A stretch of 64,000 bases of DNA from Polaromonas vacuolata (GCF_012584515.1 NZ_CP051461.1:3095501-3159500); one strand, 5' to 3'; counted from the first letter of the stretch, positions 50,171 to 61,404 are shown. Numbers and translations: made by a program. Notes: generated by a model from the sequence alone, not told the origin.

Positions 50171-51090
50171 GGCAAAAAACCATCCACTGAAAGATAGCGC
50201 TCGCCGGTGTCGTAATTAAAGCCCAGTACCGTACTGCCAGCTGGAATTTCTGCCAGTTTTTGCGCAATAGCGGCCAAAGTTGCACCCGATGAAATACCGA
50301 CCAACTGACCTTCTTCCGTTGCGCTGCGACGCGCATATTCCTTGGCCGCTTCACCGTCAACCAAAATCACGCCGTCTAGTAGCGCAGGGTGCAAATTAGC
50401 CGGAATGAAACCCGCGCCAATACCCTGAATCGGATGTGGCGATGGCTTACCGCCGCTAATGACTGGCGAAGCAGCAGGTTCAACAGCGTAGACCCGGGTA
50501 TTGGGAAATTTCGACTTGAGCACTTGAGCCACACCGGTTAGATGGCCGCCTGTGCCGACGCCGGTGATTAGATAGTCCACACCGTTGGGGAAATCAGCCA
50601 AAATTTCAGCGGCTGTAGTACGTACGTGCACGTCGATATTGGCGGGATTTTCAAACTGTTGCGGCATCCAAGCACCTGGATTTTCAGCGACCAATTCTTT
50701 CGCCCGTGCAATCGCGCCGTTCATGCCTTTTTCACGCGGCGTGAGATCAAAGTTTGCACCATAGGCGAGCATTAAGCGGCGCCGCTCTATGCTCATGCTG
50801 TCGGGCATAACCAAGGTGATTTTGTAGCCTTTGACTGCAGCGACCATGGCCAGACCAACGCCGGTGTTCCCAGAAGTCGGCTCAATAATCATACCGCCCG
50901 GCTTAAGAACACCCGATTTCTCGGCCGCCTCAACCATTGCCAGCGCAATCCTGTCCTTGATCGAGCCACCCGGATTAGCGCGTTCAGACTTAATGTAGAT
51001 ATGGTGCGTCTGTGAGGCCGCGCCAAACAAGCGGTTGATACGTATGTGCGGTGTATTGCCAATGGTGGCCAGTACGTTGGGTGCTTTCAT
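50167..51090 (-). CDS. cysK: Cysteine synthase (O-acetylserine sulfhydrylase)
   Basis: A 307-residue PLP enzyme that makes L-cysteine from O-acetylserine and sulfide. The Schiff-base lysine is in [10 protein letters not shown] near 40-49. E-P-T-S-G-N-T-G-V is the substrate loop, [10 protein letters not shown] binds the phosphate, and [10 protein letters not shown] occurs as in CysK. These motifs fit CysK better than CysM. It is first of a cysK-NIF3-pdxA run with a GGAGCAACCC ribosome site. Confidence 0.92.
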   Translation of the reverse strand: MKAPNVLATIGNTPHIRINRLFGAASQTHHIYIKSERANPGGSIKDRIALAMVEAAEKSGVLKPGGMIIEPTSGNTGVGLAMVAAVKGYKITLVMPDSMSIERRRLMLAYGANFDLTPREKGMNGAIARAKELVAENPGAWMPQQFENPANIDVHVRTTAAEILADFPNGVDYLITGVGTGGHLTGVAQVLKSKFPNTRVYAVEPAASPVISGGKPSPHPIQGIGAGFIPANLHPALLDGVILVDGEAAKEYARRSATEEGQLVGISSGATLAAIAQKLAEIPAGSTVLGFNYDTGERYLSVDGFLP

Positions 51091-51280
51091 GGGTTGCTCC
51101 TTAAATGGTTTTAAATTTCAATCATTATGGCGTTAGCCCGCGGCCATGATTTTTGACCCTGACTCGCACATGGCCGCACACTAAGCGAGAATCAAGCAGC
51201 AGTAACCCGATTAGGCGACTATCTGCTTCAAACCCACATCATTACTTCGCTTAGAAACTCCCGACACACTCAATCCGATC

Positions 51281-52426
51281 ATGCGCAAACTTTGGCTTTT
51301 GTTCTCCCAAACCATCACGGTCTTTCTGGCCGCCTATTTTGTAATCGCCACGCTAAAACCAATATGGCTACAGCGACAGCCCAGCATTGTCAGCATAGGC
51401 CTTCTACAAGCACCGGCCAGCAGCACAACACAACGCAACACCACAACAGTCGGCAGCTTTAGTTCTGCCGCAAAAATAGCCTCGGCGGCGGTGGTGAGCA
51501 TCAGCACTAGCAAGGCCGCAGTAAAAAATCCTCACAGCGAAGACCCTTGGTTTAAATTTTTCTATGGTGACCAGCAGGGCAATGAGCCAGCGCAAGGCGG
51601 TTTGGGCAGCGGCGTAATTTTTAGCAGCACAGGCTACATACTGACCAACAACCATGTGGTCGAGGGTGCAGACGAGATTGACGTAGCGCTAAACGACGGC
51701 CGCAAGGCCAAGGGCAAAGTCATAGGCACTGACCCAGACACTGACTTGGCGATTTTAAAAATTGAACTAGACAATCTACCAGTCATCGTTTTAGGCAACT
51801 CCGAAGCCCTGCAAATTGGTGACCCTGTGCTTGCAATTGGCAACCCCTTTGGCGTGGGACAGACAGTGACTGGCGGCATTGTCAGCGCGCTAGGCCGCAA
51901 CAAACTGGGCATTAATACTTTTGAGAACTTCATCCAAACCGACGCTGCCATCAATCCGGGTAATTCGGGTGGCGCGCTGGTTGACGTCAACGGCAATTTA
52001 ATGGGTATAAACACCGCGATTTACTCGCGCTCTGGCGGCTCTATGGGCATTGGTTTTGCCATTCCGGTGTCTACCGCCAAGCTGGTGCTGGAAAGCATAG
52101 TCAGAGACGGCAAGGTCACACGCGGCTGGATTGGTGTTGAGCCACAAGACCTCAATGCAGAGCTGGTTCAAACCTTTGGCATCAAGTCTAAAAGCGGAGT
52201 AATTATCACCGGCGTGCTGCAAAACGGCCCGGCAGCGAAGGCTGGTATTGTGCCTGGCGATGTGATCACGGCAGTCGCGGGAAAGCCCGTCACCAACACT
52301 ATGGAATTACTCGGCGCAGTTGCCAGCCTCAAGCCGGCAGTGGCGGCGCCCATGACGGTTGAACGCAAAGAAGGCAAGTCCGAAATACAAATCACACCTG
52401 GCACACGGCCAAGACCGCAGCGCTAA
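51281..52426 (+). CDS. Membrane-anchored trypsin-like serine protease with one PDZ domain (DegS/HtrA type)
   Basis: A 381-residue S1C protease of the envelope. Residues 7-26 form an uncleaved-looking membrane anchor. The catalytic triad is H125 in T-N-N-H-V-V, D155 in D-T-D-L-A-I-L and S229 in N-P-G-N-S-G-G-A. One PDZ domain (about 275-370) follows. The single PDZ and anchor match DegS/AlgW, which start sigma-E-type stress responses, though a periplasmic quality-control role is also possible. It converges with the tat genes, and a bidirectional terminator lies between. Confidence 0.9.
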   Translation: MRKLWLLFSQTITVFLAAYFVIATLKPIWLQRQPSIVSIGLLQAPASSTTQRNTTTVGSFSSAAKIASAAVVSISTSKAAVKNPHSEDPWFKFFYGDQQGNEPAQGGLGSGVIFSSTGYILTNNHVVEGADEIDVALNDGRKAKGKVIGTDPDTDLAILKIELDNLPVIVLGNSEALQIGDPVLAIGNPFGVGQTVTGGIVSALGRNKLGINTFENFIQTDAAINPGNSGGALVDVNGNLMGINTAIYSRSGGSMGIGFAIPVSTAKLVLESIVRDGKVTRGWIGVEPQDLNAELVQTFGIKSKSGVIITGVLQNGPAAKAGIVPGDVITAVAGKPVTNTMELLGAVASLKPAVAAPMTVERKEGKSEIQITPGTRPRPQR

Positions 52427-52453
52427 ACCCCAGTTAATCGGTTGAAACAAAAA

Positions 52454-52486
52454 AAGCCAAGTCACTCAGCGACTTGGCTTTTTTTT
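52454..52486. terminator. Bidirectional rho-independent terminator
   Basis: A perfect 10-bp stem (AAGCCAAGTC with GACTTGGCTT) around a 7-base loop, with A-rich sequence before and at least six T after. It ends the protease transcript on the plus strand and the tatABC transcript on the minus strand. Confidence 0.92.
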
Positions 52487-52505
52487 ATGTCTAAGAAAAA
52501 CCAGC

Positions 52506-53294
52506 TTACTCTGTCAAGTCAGAACTTTCAGGCTTTTTAGTGTGTTTGACGAACATTTGAGCCGCCAAAATACCCACTTCATACAAGCCGCCAACGACAG
52601 CTAGCAGCATCAACATAGAGCCGGCATCCGGCGGCGTTACCAATGCCGTGCCAACCGCGGCAATGACCCAAAAGTAACCACGGTATTGACGCAGCTGAGC
52701 GACAGTCAAAACGCCCATGCGAACCAGCAATATCACCGCAATCGGCACCTCAAAGGCCAGCCCAAACGCTAAAAACATGCCGAGTACAAAGTTCAAATAC
52801 TCCTCAATGTCTGGCGCTGCAGTGATTGATTTGGGCGCAAAGCTCTGAATAAAGCGAAACACTTGCCCAAATACAAAGTAGTAGCAAAAAGCCACGCCAG
52901 CGAAAAACAACAAGGTGCTAGAAACAACCAGCGGCATCACCAACTTTTTTTCATGCGAGTAAAGACCTGGCGCAATAAACGCCCAAACCTGGTAGAGCAC
53001 GATTGGCAGCGAAATCATGAAGGCAGCCATAAAGAGAATCTTGATGGGCACCACGAATGGCGAAACCACATTCGTAGCAATCAGCGTTGCGCCTTTGGGC
53101 AAGGTCGCAATCAGCGGCGCAGCCAGCATGTCGTAGAGCACGCCAGGCCCTGGAAAAAAGGCCAGAATTGCTGCGGCAATGCCCACGGCGATAAGAGCTT
53201 TGACCATACGGTCGCGCAATTCCATCAGGTGCTGAACGAAGGGCTGCTCCGTGCCGAAGAGTTCGTCAGTCTTGTCGGGTTTTGAATCGCTCAT
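52506..53294 (-). CDS. tatC: Sec-independent protein translocase TatC
   Basis: A 262-residue six-helix membrane protein that recognises twin-arginine signals. Q-P-F-V-Q-H-L-M-E-L-R-D-R at 18-30 is the conserved front, F-V-P-I-K-I-L-F follows in the first periplasmic region, and F-G-L-A-F-E-V-P-I occurs later with the functionally important glutamate. It is the last gene of tatA-tatB-tatC, downstream of the histidine operon. Confidence 0.95.
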   Translation of the reverse strand: MSDSKPDKTDELFGTEQPFVQHLMELRDRMVKALIAVGIAAAILAFFPGPGVLYDMLAAPLIATLPKGATLIATNVVSPFVVPIKILFMAAFMISLPIVLYQVWAFIAPGLYSHEKKLVMPLVVSSTLLFFAGVAFCYYFVFGQVFRFIQSFAPKSITAAPDIEEYLNFVLGMFLAFGLAFEVPIAVILLVRMGVLTVAQLRQYRGYFWVIAAVGTALVTPPDAGSMLMLLAVVGGLYEVGILAAQMFVKHTKKPESSDLTE

Positions 53295-53349
53295 GGGTAT
53301 TAGACGGCGCCGTCAGGCGCGCGGAAAAGAAATAAAGAAAGCGCTAGGT

Positions 53350-53820
53350 TCAAGCTCTAGAGGAAGGCCGTGGACGGTAGCGTGCCACTCTGGCCGCGCC
53401 AGACTGGGCTTTTGTGCGCACGCCGGACTTGGCTTTGAACCAAGCTGGTGTTGAGCCAGCTTTTAAACGCCAGTTCTTTTTCGGGTGCTTGTACTCTGGA
53501 ACAGCGGTACTTGGAGGTGAAACGCTTGTGCTGCCTGACTCAGAAGTTGCCTCAGCCCAAGATTTTTCAAAATCACTGGCATTGGTCTGTATCGAATTCT
53601 CAACATCGCGAGCAGCGCCTTCGACGCTGTCCTTCATCTTTCTGAACTCATCCAGCTCCATGGAGCGGTTGACCTCTTGCTTGACGTCATTCACATAACG
53701 CTGGGCCTTGCCTAATAAGGTGCCTATAGTGCGCGCCAAACGGGGCAACTTTTCAGGGCCGATCACAATCAGCGCGACTGCGCCTATGAGCGCAATTTTT
53801 GAGATGCCCAAATCAATCAT
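53350..53820 (-). CDS. tatB: Sec-independent protein translocase TatB
   Basis: A 156-residue protein. [26 protein letters not shown] is the membrane helix and hinge of TatB, with glutamate in place of the TatA-type residue near the N-terminus. An amphipathic helix ([14 protein letters not shown]) and a long charged tail follow. It lies between tatA and tatC. Confidence 0.93.
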   Translation of the reverse strand: MIDLGISKIALIGAVALIVIGPEKLPRLARTIGTLLGKAQRYVNDVKQEVNRSMELDEFRKMKDSVEGAARDVENSIQTNASDFEKSWAEATSESGSTSVSPPSTAVPEYKHPKKNWRLKAGSTPAWFKAKSGVRTKAQSGAARVARYRPRPSSRA

Positions 53821-53864
53821 GCGTGATCAATCTTATAGGCAGCAAATATGAAAGCGGTCATGGT

Positions 53865-54125
53865 TTATGACTTATGCCGTGCTTCGACATCTATGGTGGA
53901 CTTGTCAGCGTTTGGTTTATCCGCGGCATTGGCATTGGTGACTTGGCTTGGCGTGTCTGCAGGTTTGTCGGCATCGGGTGCTTGTCCGCCCTCTTTCATG
54001 CCATCTTTAAAACCCTTAACAGCCCCGCCCAGATCGCCACCCATATTTCTGAGTTTTTTTGTACCAAAAACCATCACCACGATAAGCAGCACGATAAGCC
54101 AGTGCCAAATTGAAAATGAACCCAT
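53865..54125 (-). CDS. tatA: Sec-independent protein translocase TatA
   Basis: An 86-residue protein. [21 protein letters not shown] is the single membrane helix with the F-G hinge. The amphipathic helix ([13 protein letters not shown]) and an Asp/Ala/Lys-rich tail follow. It forms the pore-like oligomer of the Tat system, which the TRAP binding protein and perhaps the Rieske protein in this window would use. Confidence 0.94.
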   Translation of the reverse strand: MGSFSIWHWLIVLLIVVMVFGTKKLRNMGGDLGGAVKGFKDGMKEGGQAPDADKPADTPSQVTNANAADKPNADKSTIDVEARHKS

Positions 54126-54276
54126 GATTTGCTCCTAAAGCATGAAAGATAAAGCGTGTGCAGTAATTGCAGCTATTTAAGTAGATTCTAAAGGCCAGAA
54201 TAAGTCCCCCATGATTACACCTGTGCAAGACAAGGTAGTAAGCAATGGTAAGCCGCCCTAGCTCCGGACAGCAGCA

Positions 54277-54636
54277 TCAGCCGCGCAACCAAGGACGCGC
54301 GCCACCCATCACATGAAGATGTAAATGTTGGACTTCTTGACCGCCCTCAACACCAGTATTACTCACAATCCGAAAGCCTCCTTCTGGATAGGGATTGCAG
54401 CCCTGCTCAAGCGCCAAGCGAGGCGCGAGTGTGAGCATGCGCCCTAACATGGCCTCATGCTCTGGCCCAACCTGTGCAAGAGACGCAATATGCGCCTTAG
54501 GAATAAGTAAAAAATGCACGGGTGCCCAGGGATTGATGTCGTGAAAAGCAAAAATATGCTCATCTTCATAAACCTTGCGGCTTGGAATTGAGCCCGCGGC
54601 AATTTTGCAAAAAATACAGTTTTCAGGATGACTCAT
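54277..54636 (-). CDS. HIT-family nucleotide-binding protein (HinT-like)
   Basis: A 119-residue histidine-triad protein. C-I-F-C-K-I-A-A-G-S-I-P at 7-18 and H-L-H-L-H-V-M-G-G near the end form the nucleotide-hydrolysing site. Family members hydrolyse aminoacyl-AMP or AMP-phosphoramidate. It lies between the his genes and tatA, as in other Burkholderiales. Confidence 0.92.
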   Translation of the reverse strand: MSHPENCIFCKIAAGSIPSRKVYEDEHIFAFHDINPWAPVHFLLIPKAHIASLAQVGPEHEAMLGRMLTLAPRLALEQGCNPYPEGGFRIVSNTGVEGGQEVQHLHLHVMGGARPWLRG

Positions 54637-54660
54637 GCGGCCTCTGGAAAAATTAAAAAA

Positions 54661-55014
54661 TTAAACTGACTGGTAACTGTTAAAACGCAGCCAGCCTCGG
54701 ATGCAGCGATAAAGATACCAGAGCCAGACAATGACATAGGCGATGTAGCCGGGCAGCACCAGCAGCAGCCAGAGCGGCGACAAAAGCACCAACCAAGCCA
54801 GCGTCCACCAAAAGGTGCGAATCATGTAGTCGTGGTGACTGACATAGACCGGGTCCAACTCGTCAGAGCGGCGTATGTAGTTGAGGATTAGCGCAATCAC
54901 AGCGAACACGCCGAGGCTGAACCAAGCCAAAGTATGCAGGCCGTAGAGCAAGTGCATGACGTTGCGGTCTTGCGGTGTTTTGATTTCAAATTCAGAAAAA
55001 TTGGTCTGCCGCAT
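54661..55014 (-). CDS. Small membrane protein (DUF4870/Tic20-like), unknown function
   Basis: A 117-residue protein with three predicted hydrophobic segments: A-W-F-S-L-G-V-F-A-V-I-A-L-I-L, T-L-A-W-L-V-L-L-S-P-L-W-L-L-L and A-Y-V-I-V-W-L-W-Y-L-Y. The ATG at 55014 has GGAGGA 9 bases upstream; a longer frame overlapping hisE is not supported. P-Q-D-R-N-V-M-H-L-L-Y near the front and Y-I-R-R-S-D after the first segment suggest the DUF4870 group. Function is not known. It lies between hisE and the HIT gene in the same operon. Confidence 0.75.
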   Translation of the reverse strand: MRQTNFSEFEIKTPQDRNVMHLLYGLHTLAWFSLGVFAVIALILNYIRRSDELDPVYVSHHDYMIRTFWWTLAWLVLLSPLWLLLVLPGYIAYVIVWLWYLYRCIRGWLRFNSYQSV

Positions 55015-55072
55015 AAAAGTTTGTCCTCCAGTTTTGCGTTTTGAGTAGCTGGTCTGAAAAATTATTTCGTAT

Positions 55073-55426
55073 CTATATTTGGGTCTTGCGCAGCGCTTTT
55101 TCTTCCAAGCCACTGGTGCCTTCGCGGCGCTCAAGTTCGGCGATTACATCGGCAGGGCTGAGATCAAAATAGGCCAGCGCAATCATGCTGTGAAACCACA
55201 AATCAGCCACTTCGCCAACCAACTTGCCACGCAGCAGTGGATTGGCGGGGTCGCGCTGTACGTCCTTCGCGGCCATCACGGTCTCAGTTGCCTCTTCACC
55301 TATTTTTTTCAAAAATGAATCCGGACCATTGTGCAACAGACGCGCCACATAACTTTTTTCGTGGCTGCCAGTCTTACGGCTTTCAATGGTTTGCGCTAGG
55401 CGCTGCAAGGAGTCTTGTGTACTCAT
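55073..55426 (-). CDS. hisE: Phosphoribosyl-ATP pyrophosphatase
   Basis: A 117-residue all-helical enzyme of the second step of histidine synthesis. [14 protein letters not shown] and E-V-A-D-L-W-F-H carry the acidic residues that bind magnesium. It is separate from hisI, with a 4-base overlap of the two genes; the fused HisIE form is not used here. Confidence 0.94.
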   Translation of the reverse strand: MSTQDSLQRLAQTIESRKTGSHEKSYVARLLHNGPDSFLKKIGEEATETVMAAKDVQRDPANPLLRGKLVGEVADLWFHSMIALAYFDLSPADVIAELERREGTSGLEEKALRKTQI

Positions 55427-55827
55427 GATGGCTTGGTCTGCTGGTAAATAGTTTTTGGATCTTTTAAAACGGGCTCAGTGGCTATCCATTGACCGTCTTT
55501 ATAAAGACTGAAGAAACAGCTGTGCCTACCCGTATGACAAGCGATGCCGGGCTCATGGCCGAGTTGCGTAATTTTTAAAAGCACCACATCACTGTCACAG
55601 TCAATCCGGATTTCGTGCACGCTTTGTATGTGGCCGGACTCTTCGCCCTTGTGCCATAAGCGGCCACGCGAGCGGCTAAAGTAGACCGCTTGACCGAGTT
55701 CGGCGGTCTTTTGCAAGGCCTCCCGGTTCATCCAAGCAAACATCAACACATCGCCGCTCAGGGCTTCTTGGGCAATCACGGGTACCAAGCCCTTATCGTC
55801 CCATTTAATTTCATCTAACCAGCTCAT
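55423..55827 (-). CDS. hisI: Phosphoribosyl-AMP cyclohydrolase
   Basis: A 134-residue zinc enzyme of the third step of histidine synthesis. [10 protein letters not shown] near 29, D-C-D-S-D-V with metal aspartates, and C-H-T-G-R-H-S-C-F with zinc cysteines are all present. It overlaps hisF upstream by 4 bases and hisE downstream by 4. Confidence 0.95.
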   Translation of the reverse strand: MSWLDEIKWDDKGLVPVIAQEALSGDVLMFAWMNREALQKTAELGQAVYFSRSRGRLWHKGEESGHIQSVHEIRIDCDSDVVLLKITQLGHEPGIACHTGRHSCFFSLYKDGQWIATEPVLKDPKTIYQQTKPS

Positions 55828-56612
55828 AAGCCACCCAAACGCACAGGAATACCGCGTGCCGCCATAAATTGTTTGACTTGCTGCACAGTGAATTCTCCGT
55901 AATGAAAAATACTGGCAGCAAGCACCGCATCAGCACCGCCTATTTGTATGCCCTCACTGAGGTGCTCAAGACTGCCTACACCGCCAGAGGCAATCACCGG
56001 CACGTTGATGGCGTCGCTAACAGCGCGGGTCAACTCCAGATCAAAGCCGGACTTGGTGCCGTCTCTGTCCATGCTGGTTAAAAGTATCTCGCCAGCGCCG
56101 CGCTCGGCCATCTCGCTAGCCCAAGCGACTGCATCTAAACCGGTATTTTTACGCCCACCATGGCTGTAGACGTCCCAGCCTGGGCCACGCAGCAGCGCAT
56201 CTGACTCACTACGGCGTTTGGCATCTATCGCCACGACTATGCACTGCGCACCGTATCTGGCGGACACCTCATTGATAACGCTAGGGTTGGCCAATGCGGC
56301 TGAGTTAAAACTGGTTTTGTCAGCGCCAGCGTTGAGCAGACGTCGCACGTCTTCAACTGATCGCACACCGCCGCCTACCGTCAAAGGAATAAACACTTTG
56401 GAGGCAACCGCTTCGATGATGTGAAGAATCAGGTCGCGCTCGTCGCTGGTGGCGGTGATGTCGAGAAACGTTATCTCGTCAGCGCCTTGGTCGTTATAAC
56501 GCGCAGCGATTTCAACCGGATCGCCGGCATCACGAAGTTCAAGAAAGTTAACGCCCTTGACGACACGGCCACCGGTGACGTCCAGGCAGGGGATGATTCT
56601 TTTGGCGAGCAT
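55824..56612 (-). CDS. hisF: Imidazole glycerol phosphate synthase, cyclase subunit
   Basis: A 262-residue (beta/alpha)8 enzyme. It takes ammonia from HisH to make imidazole glycerol phosphate and [20 protein letters not shown] at 6-20 contains the first catalytic aspartate. V-V-A-I-D-A-K-R-R holds the second, and V-I-A-S-G-G-V-G-S is a phosphate loop. It lies 207 bases after hisA, the longest internal gap in this operon apart from none other above 130. Confidence 0.95.
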   Translation of the reverse strand: MLAKRIIPCLDVTGGRVVKGVNFLELRDAGDPVEIAARYNDQGADEITFLDITATSDERDLILHIIEAVASKVFIPLTVGGGVRSVEDVRRLLNAGADKTSFNSAALANPSVINEVSARYGAQCIVVAIDAKRRSESDALLRGPGWDVYSHGGRKNTGLDAVAWASEMAERGAGEILLTSMDRDGTKSGFDLELTRAVSDAINVPVIASGGVGSLEHLSEGIQIGGADAVLAASIFHYGEFTVQQVKQFMAARGIPVRLGGL

Positions 56613-56819
56613 GAAATGTCTGGGGAATTCGAGAGGTTGACAAAAAGGCTTGCGCTAGCGCCCTTAAGCAACCAGCTTAAATGAATTATCCACAAGCCCG
56701 AAAATAGAAAAAAAAGCATGCGCCGCAAACGCAAGCAAACTAGAAAAGTCAGAAGAAATTAACTTTTCCAAAGTCTGATCATTTGCCCTTGCGCAGCTGC
56801 CGAAATCAATCGTTGGGTC

Positions 56820-57560
56820 TTAGCCGTTTAATTCGTCGGCTCTGGCCTGAGCGGCTTGAAAATCAAGGTCTCCGCTATAAATCGAGCGACCGCAAATCAC
56901 GCCTTCAACGCCGTCATCTTCGACGGCACACAACGCTTCGATATCAGCCATATTTGACAGGCCACCCGACGCAATGACGGGGATGGTCAAAGCTTTCGCA
57001 AGCTTAAGCGTCGCTTCCATATTGATGCCGCTGAGCATGCCATCACGGCCTATGTCGGTGTAGATCACTGACTCAACACCGTAGTCTTGGAACTTCTTGG
57101 CCAAGTCTATGACTTCATGGCCGGTGAGCTTGCTCCAACCATCGGTCGCGACCTTGCCGTCTTTGGCGTCTAGCCCGACGATGATGTGGCCGCCAAAAGC
57201 TGCGCACGCGTCTTGCAGAAAACCAGGATTTTTAACCGCCGCCGTGCCTATGATCACGTAGCGTAAACCGGCGTCTAGGTAACGCTCTATGGTGTCAAGG
57301 TCGCGTATGCCGCCGCCTAATTGCACATCGATTTCACCGCCGACTTCGGCGAGGATTTTTTTAATCGCTGCCTCGTTCTTAGGTTTACCGGCAAATGCGC
57401 CGTTCAAATCCACCAGGTGCAAGCGCCTAGCGCCTTTGTTGACCCAGCTGCGCGCCATGGCCGCAGGGTCCTCGCTGAAAACGGTGGATTGATCCATGTC
57501 GCCTTGTTTGAGGCGAACGCAGTGACCGTCTTTGAGGTCAATCGCGGGGATAAGTAGCAT
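56820..57560 (-). CDS. hisA: ProFAR isomerase (HisA)
   Basis: A 246-residue (beta/alpha)8 isomerase of histidine synthesis, the half-barrel paralogue of His[15 protein letters not shown] at 4-17 has the catalytic base aspartate. Q-L-G-G-G-I-R and Y-T-D-I-G-R-D-G-M are also present, and V-I-A-S-G-G-L-S-N binds phosphate. It follows hisH by 122 bases. Confidence 0.95.
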   Translation of the reverse strand: MLLIPAIDLKDGHCVRLKQGDMDQSTVFSEDPAAMARSWVNKGARRLHLVDLNGAFAGKPKNEAAIKKILAEVGGEIDVQLGGGIRDLDTIERYLDAGLRYVIIGTAAVKNPGFLQDACAAFGGHIIVGLDAKDGKVATDGWSKLTGHEVIDLAKKFQDYGVESVIYTDIGRDGMLSGINMEATLKLAKALTIPVIASGGLSNMADIEALCAVEDDGVEGVICGRSIYSGDLDFQAAQARADELNG

Positions 57561-57682
57561 GTGGCAGTTAAAACGATTAGTCAGTTGAAAAACAAATGGT
57601 AGGGCGCAAACGGTGCAGAAGGCAAGAAATGAAACTGCGCTATCTGGCGTTTAAAGCCTTAGCCGGCGAAAGAAAAAAAACT

Positions 57683-58372
57683 TCAAGGATTCCAATGTAA
57701 AAAATTACGGTACAAGGCCAAGCCGTTATCCGCACTTTTTTCAGGGTGAAATTGTGTTGCAAAAATATTATCGCGTGCAATTGCAGCGGCAAAGTGCGAG
57801 CCATAGTCAGCTTGGCCTGCAGTGTGGCGCGCATCCGACGGGCGAGCGAAAAAACTATGTACAAAGTAGAAATAGGCAGCGTCTGGCACACCATCCCACA
57901 GAGCATGCGCGGCCTGACCATCAGTGCGCGACTGCATGACTTGGTTCCAGCCCATTTGCGGCACCTTAAAGCGACTACCGTCTGGCTGCGTCTGGTTTGC
58001 TAAATCGAACTTAAGCACCTCACCAGGAATTAAATCTAGCCCTGGCGTGCCCGCGCCGCCATCGCCGACTTTTCCTTCGGCGCTATGTGTGAGCAACATT
58101 TGCATACCCACACAAACCCCAAACAGCGGCTTATTCGCCGCCGCGTGCAACACCGCGTCCAAGGTGCCGGACTCGGCCAACTCACGCATGCAGTCGGCAA
58201 TCGCGCCTTGGCCGGGCAGCACCACGCGCTCGGCGTTCATGATGTCTTCAGCTCTAGCCGTCACCACCACTTCAAGGCCACTGCCTAAGGCCACATGTTG
58301 GATGGCTTGCGCGACAGAGCGCAAATTACCCATGCCGTAATCGACCACCGCAATGGTTTTTGCGCCGGACAC
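57683..58372 (-). CDS. hisH: Imidazole glycerol phosphate synthase, glutaminase subunit
   Basis: A 229-residue class I glutamine amidotransferase that feeds ammonia to His[11 protein letters not shown] is at 9-18. The nucleophile cysteine lies in G-V-C-V-G-M-Q-M-L, and the catalytic histidine and glutamate are in [10 protein letters not shown]. It shares one base with the hisB stop. Confidence 0.95.
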   Translation of the reverse strand: MSGAKTIAVVDYGMGNLRSVAQAIQHVALGSGLEVVVTARAEDIMNAERVVLPGQGAIADCMRELAESGTLDAVLHAAANKPLFGVCVGMQMLLTHSAEGKVGDGGAGTPGLDLIPGEVLKFDLANQTQPDGSRFKVPQMGWNQVMQSRTDGQAAHALWDGVPDAAYFYFVHSFFARPSDARHTAGQADYGSHFAAAIARDNIFATQFHPEKSADNGLALYRNFLHWNP

Positions 58373-58986
58373 TACAGTGAGCCCTTAGTCGAAGGAATAA
58401 CGCCTAATGAGCGCGGATCAAGTTCCAAAGCCATGCGCAGCGCGCGGGCAAAGGCTTTGAAAACGGTCTCGGCCTGATGGTGTGAATTTTCACCCCGCAG
58501 GTTGTCGATATGCAGGGTCACAAAAGCGTGATTTGCAAAGCCTTGGAAAAATTCAAACGCCAGTTGGCTGTCGAAAGTTCCGATCATGGCCGACTTGAAA
58601 GGCACATGCAGTTGCAGTCCCGGACGGCCAGAGAAATCAATCACTACACGCGACAAGGCTTCGTCTAGCGGCACATAGGCGTGGCCATAACGGCGTAGAC
58701 CTTTTTTGTCGCCCACGGCTTTAGCCACGGCTTGGCCCAGCGTGATACCCACATCTTCAACCGTGTGGTGACCGTCGATATGCAAATCGCCTTCGGCCTG
58801 AATATCCAGATCAATCAAACCATGGCGCGCGATTTGATCGAGCATGTGGTCGAAAAAACCAATGCCGGTGGATAGGTTGGAGACACCTGTGCCGTCGAGA
58901 TTAATCTTGACGGTGATCTTGGTCTCGGCAGTGTTGCGAGAGACTTCAGCGGTACGTGGAGAAAAAGTTGTAGTGGAAGTAGTCAT
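58372..58986 (-). CDS. hisB: Imidazoleglycerol-phosphate dehydratase
   Basis: A 204-residue dehydratase without the phosphatase domain of the enteric His[21 protein letters not shown] and the C-terminal H-H-Q-A-E-T hold the manganese-binding histidines. A separate histidinol-phosphatase must exist elsewhere in the genome. It overlaps hisC by 4 bases. Confidence 0.95.
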   Translation of the reverse strand: MTTSTTTFSPRTAEVSRNTAETKITVKINLDGTGVSNLSTGIGFFDHMLDQIARHGLIDLDIQAEGDLHIDGHHTVEDVGITLGQAVAKAVGDKKGLRRYGHAYVPLDEALSRVVIDFSGRPGLQLHVPFKSAMIGTFDSQLAFEFFQGFANHAFVTLHIDNLRGENSHHQAETVFKAFARALRMALELDPRSLGVIPSTKGSL

Positions 58987-60065
58987 AGGGAGTCTTTCAA
59001 AGCGGCCAAAAGCTGCGCGTTTTCTTGCGCCGAGCCGACGGTCACGCGCAAGCAGTTAGCCAGCAGTTCATGCATTTTAGAAACGTTTTTCACCAGCACG
59101 CCGCGTGCCTTCATGGCGTCAAAGGTTTTAGCGGCATCATCCACGCGTAGCAAAATCATATTCGCGTCGCTGTGCCAAGCTTTAACGCCAGCCATGTTGG
59201 CTAACGCGGATTGCAACCACTCGCGCTGCGCAATCAATTCTTTGGCTTGGGCTGCAAAAACTTGCCTGTGCTCAAGCGCGAACAACGCACATTCGCAGTT
59301 AAGCACGCTGATGTTGTAGGGCGGGCGGACTTTGTCAATCTCGGCAATTAAAGCCTTAGGCCCCATCATGTAGCCTAGGCGCACACCGGCCAAACCAAAC
59401 TTGCTCAGCGTGCGCATGAGCAAGACATTGCTGTGCTTAACGATGCGGTCTATGTAGCTTTTGCTGGCAAAGGGTTGATAGGCTTCATCTAACACCACCA
59501 AGCCGGGCGCGGCGAGTATGATTTTTTCAATCACTTCGTCATCCCACAGATTGGCGGTGGGATTGTTTGGGTAAGCCAGATAAATGATGGCTGGCTGCTG
59601 CTCGGCAATCGCCGCTAGCATGGCGGTCTCGTCGAGTTCAAAGTCGGCCGTCAGCGGCACGCCGATAAAAGACAAGCCTTGCAACTGCGCACTCATGGCA
59701 TACATCACAAAACCGGGCACCGGCGCGAGCACCGAAGCGCCAGGTATGGCGCAAGCCAGGGCCAACAACGAGATCAACTCATCCGAGCCATTGCCCAACA
59801 TGATGTCAAAGCCTTCAGGCATTTGCGCGTAGTCGGCTAGCGCATGGCGTAAGTCGTTGACGCGGCCATCGGGATAGCGGTTTAACGCCAGCGCGCCTAA
59901 ACGCTGACCCAGCACCTCTTGCAAGTGCGCTGGCAATGGATAGGGATTTTCCATTGCGTCGAGCTTGACCATACCGGCTGCGCTTTGGATGGCGTAGGCG
60001 TGCATGGACTGCACGTCCGAACGCAGCAATTTTTGTAGCTGGGTAGTCAAAGGTTTGGAGATCAT
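58983..60065 (-). CDS. hisC: Histidinol-phosphate aminotransferase
   Basis: A 360-residue PLP aminotransferase. K-L-D-A-M-E-N-P-Y is near 34-42, Y-P-N-N-P-T-A-N-L near 165, and V-L-D-E-A-Y contains the aspartate for PLP. The Schiff-base lysine is in [14 protein letters not shown]. It lies 19 bases after hisD. Confidence 0.95.
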   Translation of the reverse strand: MISKPLTTQLQKLLRSDVQSMHAYAIQSAAGMVKLDAMENPYPLPAHLQEVLGQRLGALALNRYPDGRVNDLRHALADYAQMPEGFDIMLGNGSDELISLLALACAIPGASVLAPVPGFVMYAMSAQLQGLSFIGVPLTADFELDETAMLAAIAEQQPAIIYLAYPNNPTANLWDDEVIEKIILAAPGLVVLDEAYQPFASKSYIDRIVKHSNVLLMRTLSKFGLAGVRLGYMMGPKALIAEIDKVRPPYNISVLNCECALFALEHRQVFAAQAKELIAQREWLQSALANMAGVKAWHSDANMILLRVDDAAKTFDAMKARGVLVKNVSKMHELLANCLRVTVGSAQENAQLLAALKDSL

Positions 60066-60084
60066 GAATTCAGTTCAGTCGAGA

Positions 60085-61404
60085 TTAGTCAATCAAGCGC
60101 ATTTCGGCTGCCATAGCATGGGCTTGCAAGCCTTCGCCATAGGCTAGCTCAGCGGCGATCTTGCCGAGTATCTGGGCGCCGGCCTGACTGACTTCAATCA
60201 GGCTAGAGCGCTTTTGAAAATCGTAAACACCGAGCGGGCTGGAAAAGCGCGCTGTGCCGCTGGTGGGCAGCACATGGTTAGGGCCGGCGCAATAGTCACC
60301 CAGAGATTCGCTGGTGTAAGCACCCAGAAAAATCGCACCGGCGTGGCGTATCAAGGGCTCCCAGCGGTGCGGCTCGTTGCTAGAGATTTCTAAGTGTTCA
60401 GGCGCAATCCGATTGCTGATCTCGCAGGCCTCTTGCATGCTGCGGGTGTGGATTAAAGCACCGCGACCGTTCAGCGATTTGGCAATGATTTCAGCGCGCG
60501 GCATGCTCGGCAGCAAACGCGTAATCGCCTCTTGCACCGCGTCAATATAGGCGGCGTCCGGGCATAACAAAATGCTTTGCGCTAACTCGTCGTGCTCGGC
60601 TTGACTGAACAAGTCCATCGCTACCCAGTCGGCCGGTGTGCTGCCGTCTGCCAACACCAAAATCTCTGACGGGCCGGCAATCATATCTATGCCAACCGTG
60701 CCAAACACCCGACGTTTGGCCGCTGCGACATAGGCGTTCCCCGGGCCGGTGATTTTGTCGACCGCTGGAATCGTCGCAGTTCCATAAGCCAGTGCGGCAA
60801 CCGCCTGTGCGCCACCAATGGTGAAAGCGCGGCTAACACCGGCTACATAGGCGGCGGCCAACACCAAGGCATTTTTCTCGCCGCGCGGCGTGGGCACGAC
60901 CATGATGATTTCAGCAACCCCGGCGACATGCGCGGGTATCGCGTTCATCAAAACCGAGGACGGATAAGCGGCCTTGCCACCGGGCACATAAATTCCTACG
61001 CGGTCTAGCGGCGTGACCTTTTGGCCTAGCAAGGTGCCGTCTTCGTCCTTATAACTCCAGCTCTCACCACTGGCCTTTTTCTGCGCTTGGTGATAGCTGC
61101 GCACGCGGCTGGCTGCGGCTTGAAGTGCGTCGCGCTGGGCGGTGGGAAGGGACTCGAACGCAGCTTTGAGCTCGGCCTGGGTGAGCTCCAAGCTGTTCAT
61201 ATCAAACACTTCGAGCGCATCAAAGCGCGCGGTGTAATCTAAAACAGCGGCGTCACCACGCACTTTGACGTCAGCCAAAATATCAGCTACCCGCTGCTCT
61301 ATCGCCGCGTCGGTATCCGCCGACCAATGCAGGCGGGCTTTGAAGTCAGCTTCAAAATTTGCAGCAGATGTTGAAAGGCGAACAGGTGTGGCGACTAGAG
61401 TCAT
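60085..61404 (-). CDS. hisD: Histidinol dehydrogenase
   Basis: A 439-residue zinc enzyme that oxidises L-histidinol in two steps to histidine with [14 protein letters not shown] and [12 protein letters not shown] are strongly conserved. Q-A-E-H-D, E-H-L-E-I and P-N-H-V-L-P hold the catalytic and zinc histidines. It lies 15 bases after hisG. Length and motifs are normal. Confidence 0.96.
   Translation of the reverse strand: MTLVATPVRLSTSAANFEADFKARLHWSADTDAAIEQRVADILADVKVRGDAAVLDYTARFDALEVFDMNSLELTQAELKAAFESLPTAQRDALQAAASRVRSYHQAQKKASGESWSYKDEDGTLLGQKVTPLDRVGIYVPGGKAAYPSSVLMNAIPAHVAGVAEIIMVVPTPRGEKNALVLAAAYVAGVSRAFTIGGAQAVAALAYGTATIPAVDKITGPGNAYVAAAKRRVFGTVGIDMIAGPSEILVLADGSTPADWVAMDLFSQAEHDELAQSILLCPDAAYIDAVQEAITRLLPSMPRAEIIAKSLNGRGALIHTRSMQEACEISNRIAPEHLEISSNEPHRWEPLIRHAGAIFLGAYTSESLGDYCAGPNHVLPTSGTARFSSPLGVYDFQKRSSLIEVSQAGAQILGKIAAELAYGEGLQAHAMAAEMRLID

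Noticed and set aside
54661-55134. Longer start for the small membrane protein
   Set aside because: The extra 40 residues overlap hisE in another frame, while a strong GGAGGA site precedes the ATG at 55014.
56471-56734. Small minus-strand frame between hisA and hisF
   Set aside because: It overlaps the start of hisF in another frame and has no ribosome site or family signature.
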